Translations under genes and position numbers: made by a program
Origin: Sinomonas atrocyanea
Lineage (GTDB): Bacteria; Actinomycetota; Actinomycetes; Actinomycetales; Micrococcaceae
Assembly (NCBI RefSeq): GCF_030811715.1
Contig: NZ_JAUSRH010000015.1
Coordinates: 25,120-89,119, forward strand
Length of the DNA stretch: 64,000 nucleotides
Reading direction: 5' to 3'
The notes under the pieces: generated by a model
The model's input: only the letters and a program-made list of their open reading frames with translations
Told to the model about the DNA's origin: nothing
Database searches by the model: none
Part shown: positions 33,124-41,768 of the stretch, in pieces
Position numbering within the stretch: position 1 is the stretch's first letter
How the letters are laid out: each line of letters begins with the position of its first letter

Positions 33124-33246
33124 TGCGCAAGCCGGCCGACCAACGTGCGCGGCGCCATGTTCCGTTGTCCCTTACAACCTCGGGCCGACCGGAGGAGCGT
33201 TTACCCCGCGCGATGAGATGCGCGATGAGCGCACGACGAGCGCAAC
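33124..33246 (-). repeat. Right copy of ~120-bp imperfect inverted repeat
   Basis: Inverted relative to 28982-29103. It sits between the relaxase stop (33325) and the start of the outermost island gene (33028), and points into the island. Its hairpin GTTGT-AAGGG-ACAAC differs from the left copy by paired changes, which suggests selection for structure. It may be a recombination site, a structured leader, or a remnant of a conserved element copied during island growth. Confidence 0.7.
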
Positions 33247-33324
33247 CTCCCCGCCGCCGTTTGGTGTCTCGCTGGGCTCAGCCGGGCCGCCGCTCATGCT
33301 TGGGGAGCGGCCCTGCCGGCATGG

Positions 33325-34935
33325 TCAGCGGCCCCGTCCTCGGTCCTTGTCCCTGCCGGGCGTGGGCTTGGGTCCCACGGTCCGCTCCGGGGCGTCCCCG
33401 GGAGCCTGGGTCGGTGCCCCCGGGAACGACTGGGCGACGAGGCGCCGCACCTGCTCCTCCTCGCTCTCCACGCGCGGGGCAGCGGCGAGCCAGCCGGACC
33501 CCGCGGCGGCCGGGGCCTGCTCGGTCGCGTGCTGGGTCTGGAGGGCCTGGAGGTCTCCGCGGACGATGGTGAGCTTGTCCATGGCCGCGGCCCTGACACG
33601 CTCGGCGTCGCCGAGCCTGTCGGCGGCCTTGTGCATGTCGTGGATGGCGCGCATGGTGTTGCGCAGCTGGGCCAGCAGCAGGGCGTGGCCGGCTGCCGTG
33701 GACGGCCCCACGGAGGTCTGCATGAGCAGCATGCCCGCGCCCTTCGCGCTGGGCATGGGCGCGTGCTCGACCCTGGGCGGGAAGCGGCGCAGCTGGGCCG
33801 TGCGGGCCAGCGCCTTGGCGGTGTCCGCCAGCGGCCCGGGCACCGCCTCGGTGCGCAGGCTCCAGGCGGCGAAGGCGCCGGAGGTTTCGCGCGCGATCTG
33901 GGCCCAGAGGGCGTCATCGTCGAGCGGGATCGTCTTCATCCGCTCGTAGAGCTGGCCGACTTCGGCGGTGGCCTTCTCCCACTCGGCGGCAGTGGGCTCG
34001 TGGACCTCGCGGCCCTCGGTGGTCGGGCGCTTCCCCTGGGCGGCCGCCTGCCATTCGGCAAGGGCTGCGGCCACGGTCTCGTCCGTGACGTTCCAGCCCT
34101 TGCGCAGCTGCGGCAGGGTCAGGTCCCGGGCGATCTTTCCGCCGCCGAACCACACCGGCTTCTCCGCCTTGCTCTCTGGCCGGAGGGCGACTGAGTAGCC
34201 GGCAATTGCCCCGGCGCCTCCCTGGGCGAAGCGGGGTCGTACGAGGACCCCGGAGCGGCGCAGGCGCCGGACGAACTCGGCCTCGTCCATGCTCGCGGTG
34301 GACGCCGCGCGCAGGACGCGCTGGAGGCGGTCACGGCCCAGCTCTGCCGCGCCCATCGCGACGGCGCGTTCCCGTTCCTTGGGGTGGTAGCCGCGCTCGG
34401 CATGCGGCCCGCGCACGACGCGCAGACCGTGCTCGGCCTCGAGCTCCGCGCAGGCGTCCTGGGCGCGCTTGAAGTCCTTGTGCTGGCTCCACCGGGTGCC
34501 GTCCTCCCGGACCATGGAGACGGCAAGGTGGATGTGGTCATTGCCCGCCGTACTGGACCCGTGGTGGATGGCGATCCACCGGCACGGCGGCTTGCCGTCG
34601 CTGCCGGTGAAACCCATCTTCTCCGCGAAGCCGTGGGCGATCTTCCCCCACGCTTCATCACTGAGCTGTCCTTCATCGGCGGGCAGGCTCAGCGAGACGT
34701 GGAAGACGTGCCTGGCCCCTTCCCTGCCGGCACCGAAGACGGACTTGGGGATGTCCATCTCGCGGCCGAGAGCAAGGGCCGAGCCGGCGTCCAGGCGCTG
34801 CCCGACCTCGACACTGACGATCGACTCGGACGCCGCGATCAGCCGCTGGTCCTTGTGCTCGTTCGCGCGTCCCCGGCCCACCAGGTAGTTGATCAGCCCG
34901 ACCATGCGGTCGCCCTTGGTGACGTTCGGGATCAT
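33325..34935 (-). CDS. MOB-type relaxase (mobilisation nuclease)
   Basis: 536 aa. Residues 1-30 hold IPNVTKGDRMVGLINYLVGRG, the usual opening of actinobacterial MobA-like relaxases; His residues in HVFHVSLSLP and the metal motif NDHIHLAVS (about residue 135) follow. Family members nick oriT with an N-terminal Tyr, possibly the Tyr in INYLVG. The C-terminal part is helical and charged, ending in a basic KDRGRGR tail. Overlaps mobC by 4 nt. The protein would be delivered by the VirD4/VirB4 machine encoded at 5-9 kb. Confidence 0.88.
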   Translation of the reverse strand: MIPNVTKGDRMVGLINYLVGRGRANEHKDQRLIAASESIVSVEVGQRLDAGSALALGREMDIPKSVFGAGREGARHVFHVSLSLPADEGQLSDEAWGKIAHGFAEKMGFTGSDGKPPCRWIAIHHGSSTAGNDHIHLAVSMVREDGTRWSQHKDFKRAQDACAELEAEHGLRVVRGPHAERGYHPKERERAVAMGAAELGRDRLQRVLRAASTASMDEAEFVRRLRRSGVLVRPRFAQGGAGAIAGYSVALRPESKAEKPVWFGGGKIARDLTLPQLRKGWNVTDETVAAALAEWQAAAQGKRPTTEGREVHEPTAAEWEKATAEVGQLYERMKTIPLDDDALWAQIARETSGAFAAWSLRTEAVPGPLADTAKALARTAQLRRFPPRVEHAPMPSAKGAGMLLMQTSVGPSTAAGHALLLAQLRNTMRAIHDMHKAADRLGDAERVRAAAMDKLTIVRGDLQALQTQHATEQAPAAAGSGWLAAAPRVESEEEQVRRLVAQSFPGAPTQAPGDAPERTVGPKPTPGRDKDRGRGR

Positions 34936-35324
34936 GGGCGCATCACCGCCACCACGGCCTCGTCGATGCGGGCCATGAGACGACGCGCAGCGGCCACCGC
35001 CGCGGCGGCGTCATCGGGGAATTCTCCGGTGGCGTTCGCGTGCCGGGCGATCTGGTTCACGTTGTTCGACACAGCCCCGAGAAGGGTCCGGATCCCCAGC
35101 AGCTCCTGCGCGAGGTTGCGCCGGTCGAAAGCAGTCTCCCCCGGCTGGGCCATGGCGCTCTCGAACAGCAGACGCGGCGGCGTCACACCCTGCTGCTCGG
35201 CCTTGACGACGACAGCGGCCTTCTCCTCCGGGGAGCACCAGACCTTGATGTACTCCTTGCGGCCGCCACGCTCGTTGTCACGGCGCGACTTGCCGAGGCG
35301 GCGTACCGTCTTGGCCTCACCCAT
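34932..35324 (-). CDS. mobC: MobC-like relaxosome accessory protein
   Basis: 130 aa from ATG 35324. The central part KEYIKVWCSPEEKAAVVVKA is an RHH-like DNA-binding strand-helix; the C-terminal NNVNQIARHANATGEFP is the classic MobC signature. MobC binds oriT next to the nic site and opens it for the relaxase, encoded immediately downstream in the same operon. The frame remains open upstream to 35504, but that part overlaps the oriT-like repeats and looks non-coding. Confidence 0.85.
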   Translation of the reverse strand: MGEAKTVRRLGKSRRDNERGGRKEYIKVWCSPEEKAAVVVKAEQQGVTPPRLLFESAMAQPGETAFDRRNLAQELLGIRTLLGAVSNNVNQIARHANATGEFPDDAAAAVAAARRLMARIDEAVVAVMRP

Positions 35325-35351
35325 GACGCTCCTCCCGGCCCAGCGCAGCGA

Positions 35352-35479
35352 CCCCGAACCTCGGGGACCCACACGCCAGTGTGCCAGAAGCCCGACCCCC
35401 GGTCGAGCTTCAAAGCCATTTACGGGCACGTAAATGCATAGCTTGCTCCTCCCTGGGGGCTCCGCCGGTTTCCGAAACC
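35352..35479. other. Candidate oriT: four consecutive inverted repeats upstream of mobC
   Basis: CCCCGA-ACC-TCGGGG (35352-35366), CACAC-GCCA-GTGTG (35370-35383), CATTTACG-GGCA-CGTAAATG (35417-35436) and GGTTTC-C-GAAACC (35467-35479) lie within 130 bp between mobC and the divergent AT-hook gene. This clustering directly before mobC-relaxase genes is the normal oriT layout. The third, AT-richer repeat is the best candidate for relaxase recognition with nicking in or after GCATAGCTTG. The exact nic site is not determined. Confidence 0.6.
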
Positions 35480-35537
35480 CTCGGTTCGACGACGGCAAAA
35501 GCATGCCTCACAGGGGGTGCGTCGTTAGGCTGGAGCC

Positions 35538-35855
35538 ATGGACATCCAGCAAATCGAAGAGGCCGCGAACCGCAAGCTTGAACAGGACCGGAACGACCGG
35601 ATCACCGCGGTGCGCGAGTACGCCGCAGCGGCCAAGCGCAGCGCCGAGGCCCGCGCCGAACTCGCCGCCGCCGACGACGACCACCTCGCCAAGTACCGCG
35701 CCGCCATCCGGCACGGCTGGACCGAATCGGACCTAAAGGGATTCGGCATCGAGCCCCCCACCAAGAAGCTCGGCGGCCGGCCCCGCAAGCCCCGTACCGC
35801 GCCCCGACAGCGCCCCGCCGAAACCCCGGCGGAATCCCCCGCAGTCCAGCACTGA
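35538..35855 (+). CDS. Small coiled-coil protein with AT-hook motif
   Basis: 105 aa. Residues 1-60 form charged helices (EAANRKLEQDRNDRI, EARAELAAADDDHL); residues 70-90 carry KKLGGRPRKPRT, an AT-hook (GRPRK) for minor-groove binding; the tail is Pro-rich. It reads away from the oriT-like region, so it may be a plasmid-encoded DNA-binding accessory of transfer or partition. Followed by a strong terminator. Confidence 0.6.
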   Translation: MDIQQIEEAANRKLEQDRNDRITAVREYAAAAKRSAEARAELAAADDDHLAKYRAAIRHGWTESDLKGFGIEPPTKKLGGRPRKPRTAPRQRPAETPAESPAVQH

Positions 35856-35939
35856 CCGCTGCCGGCCAACCGGCCGCCGTGGTCACCTGAGGAGGGCCCA
35901 GGACGAGGCCCTGGGCGGCCGCCATGTGGGGCGGGCGTC

Positions 35940-35968
35940 GGAGGGAACCGGCGGACGGTTCCCTCCTT
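35940..35968. terminator. Bidirectional hairpin terminator
   Basis: GGAGGGAACCG (35940-35950) pairs perfectly with CGGTTCCCTCC (35956-35966), 5-nt loop, followed by TTCT. A second perfect repeat ATTCCGCG-GA-CGCGGAAT lies at 35982-35999. Between the convergent AT-hook gene and methylase-helicase gene. Confidence 0.75.
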
Positions 35969-36071
35969 CTAGGACGGCCTCATTCCGCGGACGCGGAATC
36001 GTGCGAGCCGTGCGGACGGGCCCACCAGGATCCCCGCAGCACCCGGCCCGCGGGTCACACACTGCCGACGG

Positions 36072-39000
36072 CTACCGCCCCCGGCCGAGATCCCTCCGCT
36101 GGGCCGGGGTGTACCCCTTCTCTTCGTCTCCGGAGCGTCCCCCGCCGCCTCGTGCGGCGCGCGGGAAGGTGACCGCCACGAGCCCCGCAAGGGCCCGCGT
36201 CTCCTCGTCCAGTCCGTCCGGCTCCGCCGCACCGGCGGGCTCAGCCGGGCCGCTGCGCGCGGCGATCGCCGCGTCCACCCGCTCCACCTCAGCACGGGCG
36301 GCCGCGAGGGCTTCCACGTGCTTGAAGGGCCGGTCCAGCATGGCCTCCGCCTCGGCGATCTTGCCCTCGGCTTCCGCCGCCCGCTCAGCCGTCCGCTGGG
36401 CGAGCCGCGGCAGGCCCGCGACGCGGTTCTCTAGCTGGCGGATGGTGCCGAGGTCGGCATTGACCAGGGCGTCCCGGTCGAGCTCGAACGACGTCCGCGG
36501 CACACCGTCCAGGCTCAGTTCGGCGGTCGGCTTCTGTCCCGGGAACGGGGCGACGAGCCGGGCCCGGACCGCGTGACCGCCGACCTCGGCGAGGACGCCG
36601 AGGTCGGTGCGCGCGTACGGGTTCATCACGTGGTGCGAGTTCGCCGCCGCCCAGCCCTGCACGGCCGCGGCCGCCTCCGTCCGTGACGTGAACCGGGCGC
36701 CGCGGACGGTCATCGCGAACGCCTCCCCGGACGTGTCGACCGCGCGCTCGACGGCGGGCTCGATGAGGGGCAGGTCGGCCTGCGCCGCCTCGAGCGCAGT
36801 GCGCTCGGCGCTACGTGTGTGCTCGACCGCGACGAGGTTGCGGTGGTGGGCCCGCTCGAGCCGGGAGAGCCGGTTGTACTCCTGGTCGGCGTTGGCCTTC
36901 TCCAGCACCAGCGGGTTGCCGGAGGTGATGGCCTTGGCCTGGGCGAAGGAGAGCGTGTTGTCCCCAATGTCCTCGATCTCGCGTACATCGAGGCGGCCCT
37001 TCATGATGGCGTTGATGAAGCGGCTCTTGCGCTCCAGCCCCTGCCACATGAACGAGTCGAACGAGGCGACCGTGACGAACTGCGAGATCCGCACCTCGGG
37101 GTTCTGGTTGCCCTGGCGGATGATGCGCCCGTGGCGCTGCTCGACGTCGGCCGGCCGCCATGGGGCGTCCATGTCGACCAGATGGATCGCGCGCTTCTGG
37201 ATGTTCGTCCCGACGCCCATCTTCTGCGTCGAGCCGACCAGGACCGCGATGTGGCCGGCCCTCGCGTCGGCGAACAGCCGCGCCTTCTCCGAGTCGTTGC
37301 GCGCCTCGTGCATGAAGCGCACCATGTGCCCGGGCACTCCGCGCACGACGAGCTGGCGCTTGAGCTCGTCGTAGACGTTCCACCCGTCCCCGGGGGTGCC
37401 CTGGTCGCAGAAGACGATCTGCAGCGCGCCCGGCACCGGCTCGGGCTCGCCCGTCGCCGGGTCCGTGTACACGGCGTCCTTGTTCTCGGCATACACCCGG
37501 GCGAGGAGCGCGGCCGCCGCGGAGGCCTTCGTCTCCCCGAACGGCTCCAGGACCGGGTCCACCAGGCGCATGTCCAGAGCAGCCTTGCGCCCGTCCGTGG
37601 AGACCTTGAGCATGTTGTCCTCGGTCGGCTCCACCATGCGCGCCTCGATCGCGTCGACGCGCTCACCGATCCGCTGGATGTACTCGCTCAGCTCGGGCGT
37701 CGGCTCCACCGGATGCAGCTCAGGGGCCCGCTGCCCGTCCCCGGCCCGCTCGGCGAGGTCCGGGACCGGGAGCTTGAGGTCCTCGGCCGTCTTGACGTCG
37801 GCGAACGTGTGGAACATGCGCAGCAGCTCGGGCACGTTCTGGAACTTCGCGAAGCGCGCCTTGAGCTTGAACCGGTCACCGCCGGCGACGGAGAGCTCCA
37901 TCTCCTCCACCACCTGGCCGAACGTCGCGGCCCAGGTGTTGAAGTCCGCGATCCCGGCGTCCTCGAGCAGGTCCGGGCGCAGGTAGCGCTGCATCACGTA
38001 CATCTCCGTGACCGAGTTCGCGATCGGGGTCGCCGTCGCGCCGGTGATCACCCGCCGGCCCTCCCGGGCACGCAGGTACTCGGCCTTCATGTGCAGGTCC
38101 GAGGCGCGCTTGGAGCCCTGGATCGCCGCACCCGGGATGTTCGAGGGGGTGTCGAGGTTCTTGTAGTCGTGCAGCTCGTCGACCACGAGGTAGTCGATGC
38201 CGGACTGCTCGAAGCTCAGCCCCGGATCGGTCGGCTTGTCCAGCAGCGCCTTGATGTCCTCCTCGCGGGCGAGGACCCGCTTCTCCATCCGCTTCACCAG
38301 CCCGGCCCCGGCCATCCCCGGACCCTGGGCCTGCTGGGCCTTGACCGCTTCCAGCTCGGCGCGCAGGCGGGAGACCTCCGCATCGAGGTACGCCGCGGCC
38401 GCTTCGCTGGTGAGCGGGAGGCGCTCGAACGCGGTGCGGGTCATGATGACCGCGTCCCAGTCGTTCGCAGCTGCCCGGGCGACGAAGCGGCGCCGGCGGT
38501 CCTTGGCCAGGTCGTCGATGGAGGCGGCCAGGATGCGGGCCTGCGGGTAGAGTTGGAGCCACTCCCGCCCGAACTGCTCGAGCATGTGGTTGGGCACGAC
38601 GACGGCCGGCTTGTTCGCCAGCCCGAGGCGCTTGAGCTCCATCACGCCCATGACCATCTCGGCGGTCTTGCCCGCACCGACCTGGTGGAACAGCCCGACG
38701 GCGGGCTCGGCGACCATGCGGGCCACCGCGGCGCGCTGGTGCGGGCGCGGGACGAAGTCCTTCGCCAGCCCCGGCAGGGTCAGGGCCTCGCCCTCGGCGG
38801 TGTAGTCGCGCAGGACGATCGCGTTGAACCGGTCGTTGTACTCCCCGATGAGCCGGGTCGCCCGATCCGGCTTCTCCCAGACCCATTCGCTGAAGCGCTC
38901 CTGCAGCGCCTGCGCCTTCTCCTGCGCCGCGGCGGTCTCGACCTGGTTCAGCACCCGGCGCCCGTCCACCTCCTCCGTCACGCGGACGGAGCGCTGTTCG

Positions 39001-41141
39001 AGCAGCTGGGCGAAGATGTCGGAGGCGGGCATCCGCCCGGTCCCCCACTCGCTCGTGGCCAACAGGGAGTGGCGGCCGGCCTTCACGTCCCACATCGAGG
39101 CCGTGCCCACGACGCTCGCACGGGGGTCGGCGAGGATCTCCTGCAGGAAGGCCTGGTGGTCTGCCGGGCTGATCCACACCGCACCGATGCGGGCCTCGAC
39201 CTCGTCCATGCGCAGCGGCTCCGGCTGCACGGCGCGCAGCGCCGAGACGTTGCCGGCGAACCGCTCGTCGGCCTCGGCGGCCGCCTCGGCCTCGCGCAGC
39301 TTGGCCCGCACGTTCCCCGACAGGTAAGCGGCCCGGGTCTGGAGCTCCCCCGTCTTGGGGTCCTCGTAGACGGCCTCGCCGAGCCGGGCGCGGGCGTCGG
39401 CCTCGTCGGTGGCGAGCAGGTGCGCGATGGTGGCCAGGTCCACCTCCCCGGTGGTGTCCAGCGTGATCGCGAGGGCGTCCTCGGCGGTCTCCGCTCCGAG
39501 CACGGGCCGGCGCGGGGCGACCTGCCGGGCTGCCAGGAGCGGGGCCTCCTTGGCGGTGCCGGTGCTCTCGTCGTACTCCTCCAGCGCCATGACCACCGGC
39601 TGCCAGGGGTCCTGGCGGAACTTGGCCACCGCCAGCGGCACGCGCCGGCTCATGATCGGCTCGCCGTCCTCGTCCACCCGCCCCGTGGGGGTGAGCTTGA
39701 ACCTGTTGACCGGCCCGAAGGCGGCCGTGTACCCGCGGTACTGGGTGCGCAGCAGCTCACGGGCGGCGTCGGTCTCCGGGGTGTCGTCGACGTCGGCGGC
39801 CTCCAGCTCCAGCAGGGTCCGGGCCGCGTCCCGGATCCCCAGCAGGGCCGTGAGCTCCTCGGCCTGGGAGCCCGCCTTCACTCGGGCCCCGCCCGGACCC
39901 GCGGTGATTCCGGGGACGGGGAAGTCGATGTGGGCGCCGTCCTGGACGACGGTGAAGCCGGTGTCGGTGCGGGTCAGGTGCCCTTCCCAGAGGCCCCGCT
40001 CGGCGGGCACCCATGCTGCCCGCTGCGCGGTCTGCTCGGCTGTCCGGGCCGTCATGCCCCTGCCCTTGGCCAGCGCGCGGTCCGTGATGCCCGTCAGGGC
40101 CTCCTCGAGGCGGGCGGGGACGGCGGCGAGGTCGGGCGTGGTCAGGGTCAGGGTCGCCTCGCCGTACATCCCGTGGCCCACATGGAGGTCCCCGAGGAGG
40201 TGCTCGGGGTGTTCGTCGAAGTACGCGTTGACCCGGGTGGTCTGCCCGTCGATCCGCTTGGCGTGCACTGTCTCCCACAGTGTGCTCGCCGGCTCCTGCC
40301 CGGGCTCGCGGCGGCGGAAGACCAGCAGGTCGGTCAGTGCCTCCGTGCCGGCGGCGCGGCGGTGCGCCCCGGTGGGCAGGCGGACTGCGCCGATCAGGTC
40401 GGCCATCGCGTTCATCTCCCGCCGGGCGGCGGGGTTCCCTGCGTCCAGGGTGAAAGACGACGTGAGGACGGCCACTGCTCCCCCGGGCCGGGTCAGGGCC
40501 AGGGACTTGATGATGAAGTGGTTGTGCATCGAGTGGCCGCCCGCATTGTGGCGGGGGTCGTGGAGCACGAGGTCGGCGAAGGGCACGTTGCCCACGACGG
40601 CGTCGAAGTGCCCGGCGCGGTAGCGGGTGGCGGCGAACGACTCGTTGCGCACCTCGGCGTGGGGGTAGAGCTTCTGCGCGATTCCGGCCGTCACGGGGTC
40701 GAGCTCGACCCCGGTCATCCTCGCCCCCTCCGGGGCGAGGCCGATGAACGTCCCGGGCCCGGAGCCGGGTTCGAGGACCTCGCCCTCGGTGAATCCGAGC
40801 CGGGCCAGCGTGCCCCAGACAGCCTGGGCGTAGGCGGCGTCGGTGTAGTGGGCGTTGATGGTCGTCCGCTTCGCCGCGAGGTACTCGCGCTCGCTCAGCA
40901 GCTCCTTCAGCTCCTGCCGCTGGGCGGCGTGCTCGGGCCGGTCCTCGTCGAAGATCTGCCAGACGCCCTGGGCGCCCCAGGACCCCCACCGTGCCATCCG
41001 GGACCGTTCCTCCGCGGTAGCCGGCCGGTCCTGCCCCTGCAGCGCGCGCAGGGTGCGCAGCGCCTCGAGGTTCGCCTCGACCCTCGCCTTCGCACCCGAT
41101 GGGGCGAGGTCGCCCTGTCCGGACGGGACGAAGCGGTCTAG
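36072..41141 (-). CDS. Giant N6-DNA methylase-SNF2/DEAD helicase fusion (conjugative-element type)
   Basis: About 1,689 aa if counted from 41141. Methylase part: motif I VLEPGSGPGTF (residues about 122-132) and GNVPF (about 184-188) in place of NPPF/Y. Helicase part: VGAGKT near 818, VDELHDY near 988, TGATATP, then GVGTNIQK and QRHGRIIRQG near 1337; the C-terminus is coiled coil. Such proteins are common on actinobacterial and phage-plasmid mobile elements and are thought to protect or process incoming DNA (DarB-like anti-restriction). Anomaly: AGGAGG at 41152-41157 is ideally placed for a start at 41141, but that codon is CTA; no ATG, GTG or TTG lies nearby. The frame continues to 41669, but as antisense-like noise over the next gene. 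Confidence 0.8.
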   Translation of the reverse strand, partial: LDRFVPSGQGDLAPSGAKARVEANLEALRTLRALQGQDRPATAEERSRMARWGSWGAQGVWQIFDEDRPEHAAQRQELKELLSEREYLAAKRTTINAHYTDAAYAQAVWGTLARLGFTEGEVLEPGSGPGTFIGLAPEGARMTGVELDPVTAGIAQKLYPHAEVRNESFAATRYRAGHFDAVVGNVPFADLVLHDPRHNAGGHSMHNHFIIKSLALTRPGGAVAVLTSSFTLDAGNPAARREMNAMADLIGAVRLPTGAHRRAAGTEALTDLLVFRRREPGQEPASTLWETVHAKRIDGQTTRVNAYFDEHPEHLLGDLHVGHGMYGEATLTLTTPDLAAVPARLEEALTGITDRALAKGRGMTARTAEQTAQRAAWVPAERGLWEGHLTRTDTGFTVVQDGAHIDFPVPGITAGPGGARVKAGSQAEELTALLGIRDAARTLLELEAADVDDTPETDAARELLRTQYRGYTAAFGPVNRFKLTPTGRVDEDGEPIMSRRVPLAVAKFRQDPWQPVVMALEEYDESTGTAKEAPLLAARQVAPRRPVLGAETAEDALAITLDTTGEVDLATIAHLLATDEADARARLGEAVYEDPKTGELQTRAAYLSGNVRAKLREAEAAAEADERFAGNVSALRAVQPEPLRMDEVEARIGAVWISPADHQAFLQEILADPRASVVGTASMWDVKAGRHSLLATSEWGTGRMPASDIFAQLLEQRSVRVTEEVDGRRVLNQVETAAAQEKAQALQERFSEWVWEKPDRATRLIGEYNDRFNAIVLRDYTAEGEALTLPGLAKDFVPRPHQRAAVARMVAEPAVGLFHQVGAGKTAEMVMGVMELKRLGLANKPAVVVPNHMLEQFGREWLQLYPQARILAASIDDLAKDRRRRFVARAAANDWDAVIMTRTAFERLPLTSEAAAAYLDAEVSRLRAELEAVKAQQAQGPGMAGAGLVKRMEKRVLAREEDIKALLDKPTDPGLSFEQSGIDYLVVDELHDYKNLDTPSNIPGAAIQGSKRASDLHMKAEYLRAREGRRVITGATATPIANSVTEMYVMQRYLRPDLLEDAGIADFNTWAATFGQVVEEMELSVAGGDRFKLKARFAKFQNVPELLRMFHTFADVKTAEDLKLPVPDLAERAGDGQRAPELHPVEPTPELSEYIQRIGERVDAIEARMVEPTEDNMLKVSTDGRKAALDMRLVDPVLEPFGETKASAAAALLARVYAENKDAVYTDPATGEPEPVPGALQIVFCDQGTPGDGWNVYDELKRQLVVRGVPGHMVRFMHEARNDSEKARLFADARAGHIAVLVGSTQKMGVGTNIQKRAIHLVDMDAPWRPADVEQRHGRIIRQGNQNPEVRISQFVTVASFDSFMWQGLERKSRFINAIMKGRLDVREIEDIGDNTLSFAQAKAITSGNPLVLEKANADQEYNRLSRLERAHHRNLVAVEHTRSAERTALEAAQADLPLIEPAVERAVDTSGEAFAMTVRGARFTSRTEAAAAVQGWAAANSHHVMNPYARTDLGVLAEVGGHAVRARLVAPFPGQKPTAELSLDGVPRTSFELDRDALVNADLGTIRQLENRVAGLPRLAQRTAERAAEAEGKIAEAEAMLDRPFKHVEALAAARAEVERVDAAIAARSGPAEPAGAAEPDGLDEETRALAGLVAVTFPRAARGGGGRSGDEEKGYTPAQRRDLGRGR

Positions 41142-41503
41142 TCGAGCTCGTCCTCCTGCGAGCTCTGGTGCTCGTGCCGGTTGATCCACGCCAGCAGGTT
41201 CGAACTCGGGTCGTCCGGGTCCTCGTCCTCCGTCTCCGGCTCCTCCGTCTCGGGCGGGGCCAGGATCTCCGCCCGGGCGATCTCCTCGGCCTGGTTCCGG
41301 GCTGCGTTCAGCCGCCCGAGCTTCTCCAGGTACGCCTCCCCCGGTACGTCCGGTCCGGCGATCTTCACCTCGAGGTTCAGGACCATCTCCATGGCCTGCT
41401 TCCCCAAGCCCGTGAAGAATGCTTCCGGGTCCTCCAGCTCCGCGTACCTCCCCGGGCACGCCTGCTTCCACATCGTCTCGGCCTGCCGCCCGTACCTGTT
41501 CAT
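41138..41503 (-). CDS. Small partner protein preceding the methylase-helicase
   Basis: 121 aa, ATG at 41503 with GGAAGGGGAG upstream. NRYGRQAETMWKQACPGRYA, ELEDPEAFFTGLG and the long helix YLEKLGRLNAARNQAEEIAR are followed by an acidic tail (EEPETEDEDPDD). Codon third positions are GC-rich in this frame, so this frame, not the overlapping larger one, is coding. Homologous small proteins sit before the large helicase in other actinobacterial plasmids; TnpV-like in appearance but unproven. The stop TAG overlaps the expected helicase start. Confidence 0.68.
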   Translation of the reverse strand: MNRYGRQAETMWKQACPGRYAELEDPEAFFTGLGKQAMEMVLNLEVKIAGPDVPGEAYLEKLGRLNAARNQAEEIARAEILAPPETEEPETEDEDPDDPSSNLLAWINRHEHQSSQEDELD

Positions 41504-41712
41504 CCCGCTCCCCTTCCGATGCTCCCCACAATGCCTCAAGGTCGAAGCTCATCTGCCCCTCAAGGTTTCCCTTGCCCTTCTTGACCACGCGGCCCCCTCC
41601 GATGTCGGCTGGCGTCTCCGCCCGCCACGCTAGCCAAAGGAGGGAAACAGGCCGTGTCACATGAACCACACCTGCAACGCCCGGCCCGGAGGTCGGCTGC
41701 GTTATGACAAGC

Positions 41713-41751
41713 TATCCGGGGTTATAGGAAAAACCCAATAGCTGCGGATAA
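41713..41751. promoter_or_regulatory. Nested inverted repeat upstream of the AAA ATPase gene
   Basis: TATCCG (41713-41718) and CGGATA (41745-41750) enclose GGGTT and AACCC. It sits just before TACAGT (41757-41762), a -10 box that ends 6 nt before the GTG start at 41769. The layout suggests an operator for both the ATPase gene and the divergent helicase operon. Confidence 0.45.
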
Positions 41752-41768
41752 GTCTGTACAGTGTCAGT

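Noticed and set aside
33181..33297. Small leftward frame (about 39 codons) directly after the relaxase
   Set aside because: Runs through the structured inverted repeat and its translation is not preserved in the left copy, so the conservation is more likely structural than coding.
36819..41141. A 1,440-codon open frame on the plus strand opposite the methylase-helicase
   Set aside because: Composition (runs of Gly, Asp, Leu, Val, Arg) is that of the antisense of high-GC coding DNA; the minus strand carries clear methylase and helicase motifs.
41142..41669. N-terminal extension of the methylase-helicase frame, including a plausible-looking M-S-F-D-L-E-A-L-W-G segment near 41550
   Set aside because: Most of it overlaps the well-supported small gene 41138-41503 in another frame and reads as Gly/Arg-rich noise; kept only as part of the start-codon question.
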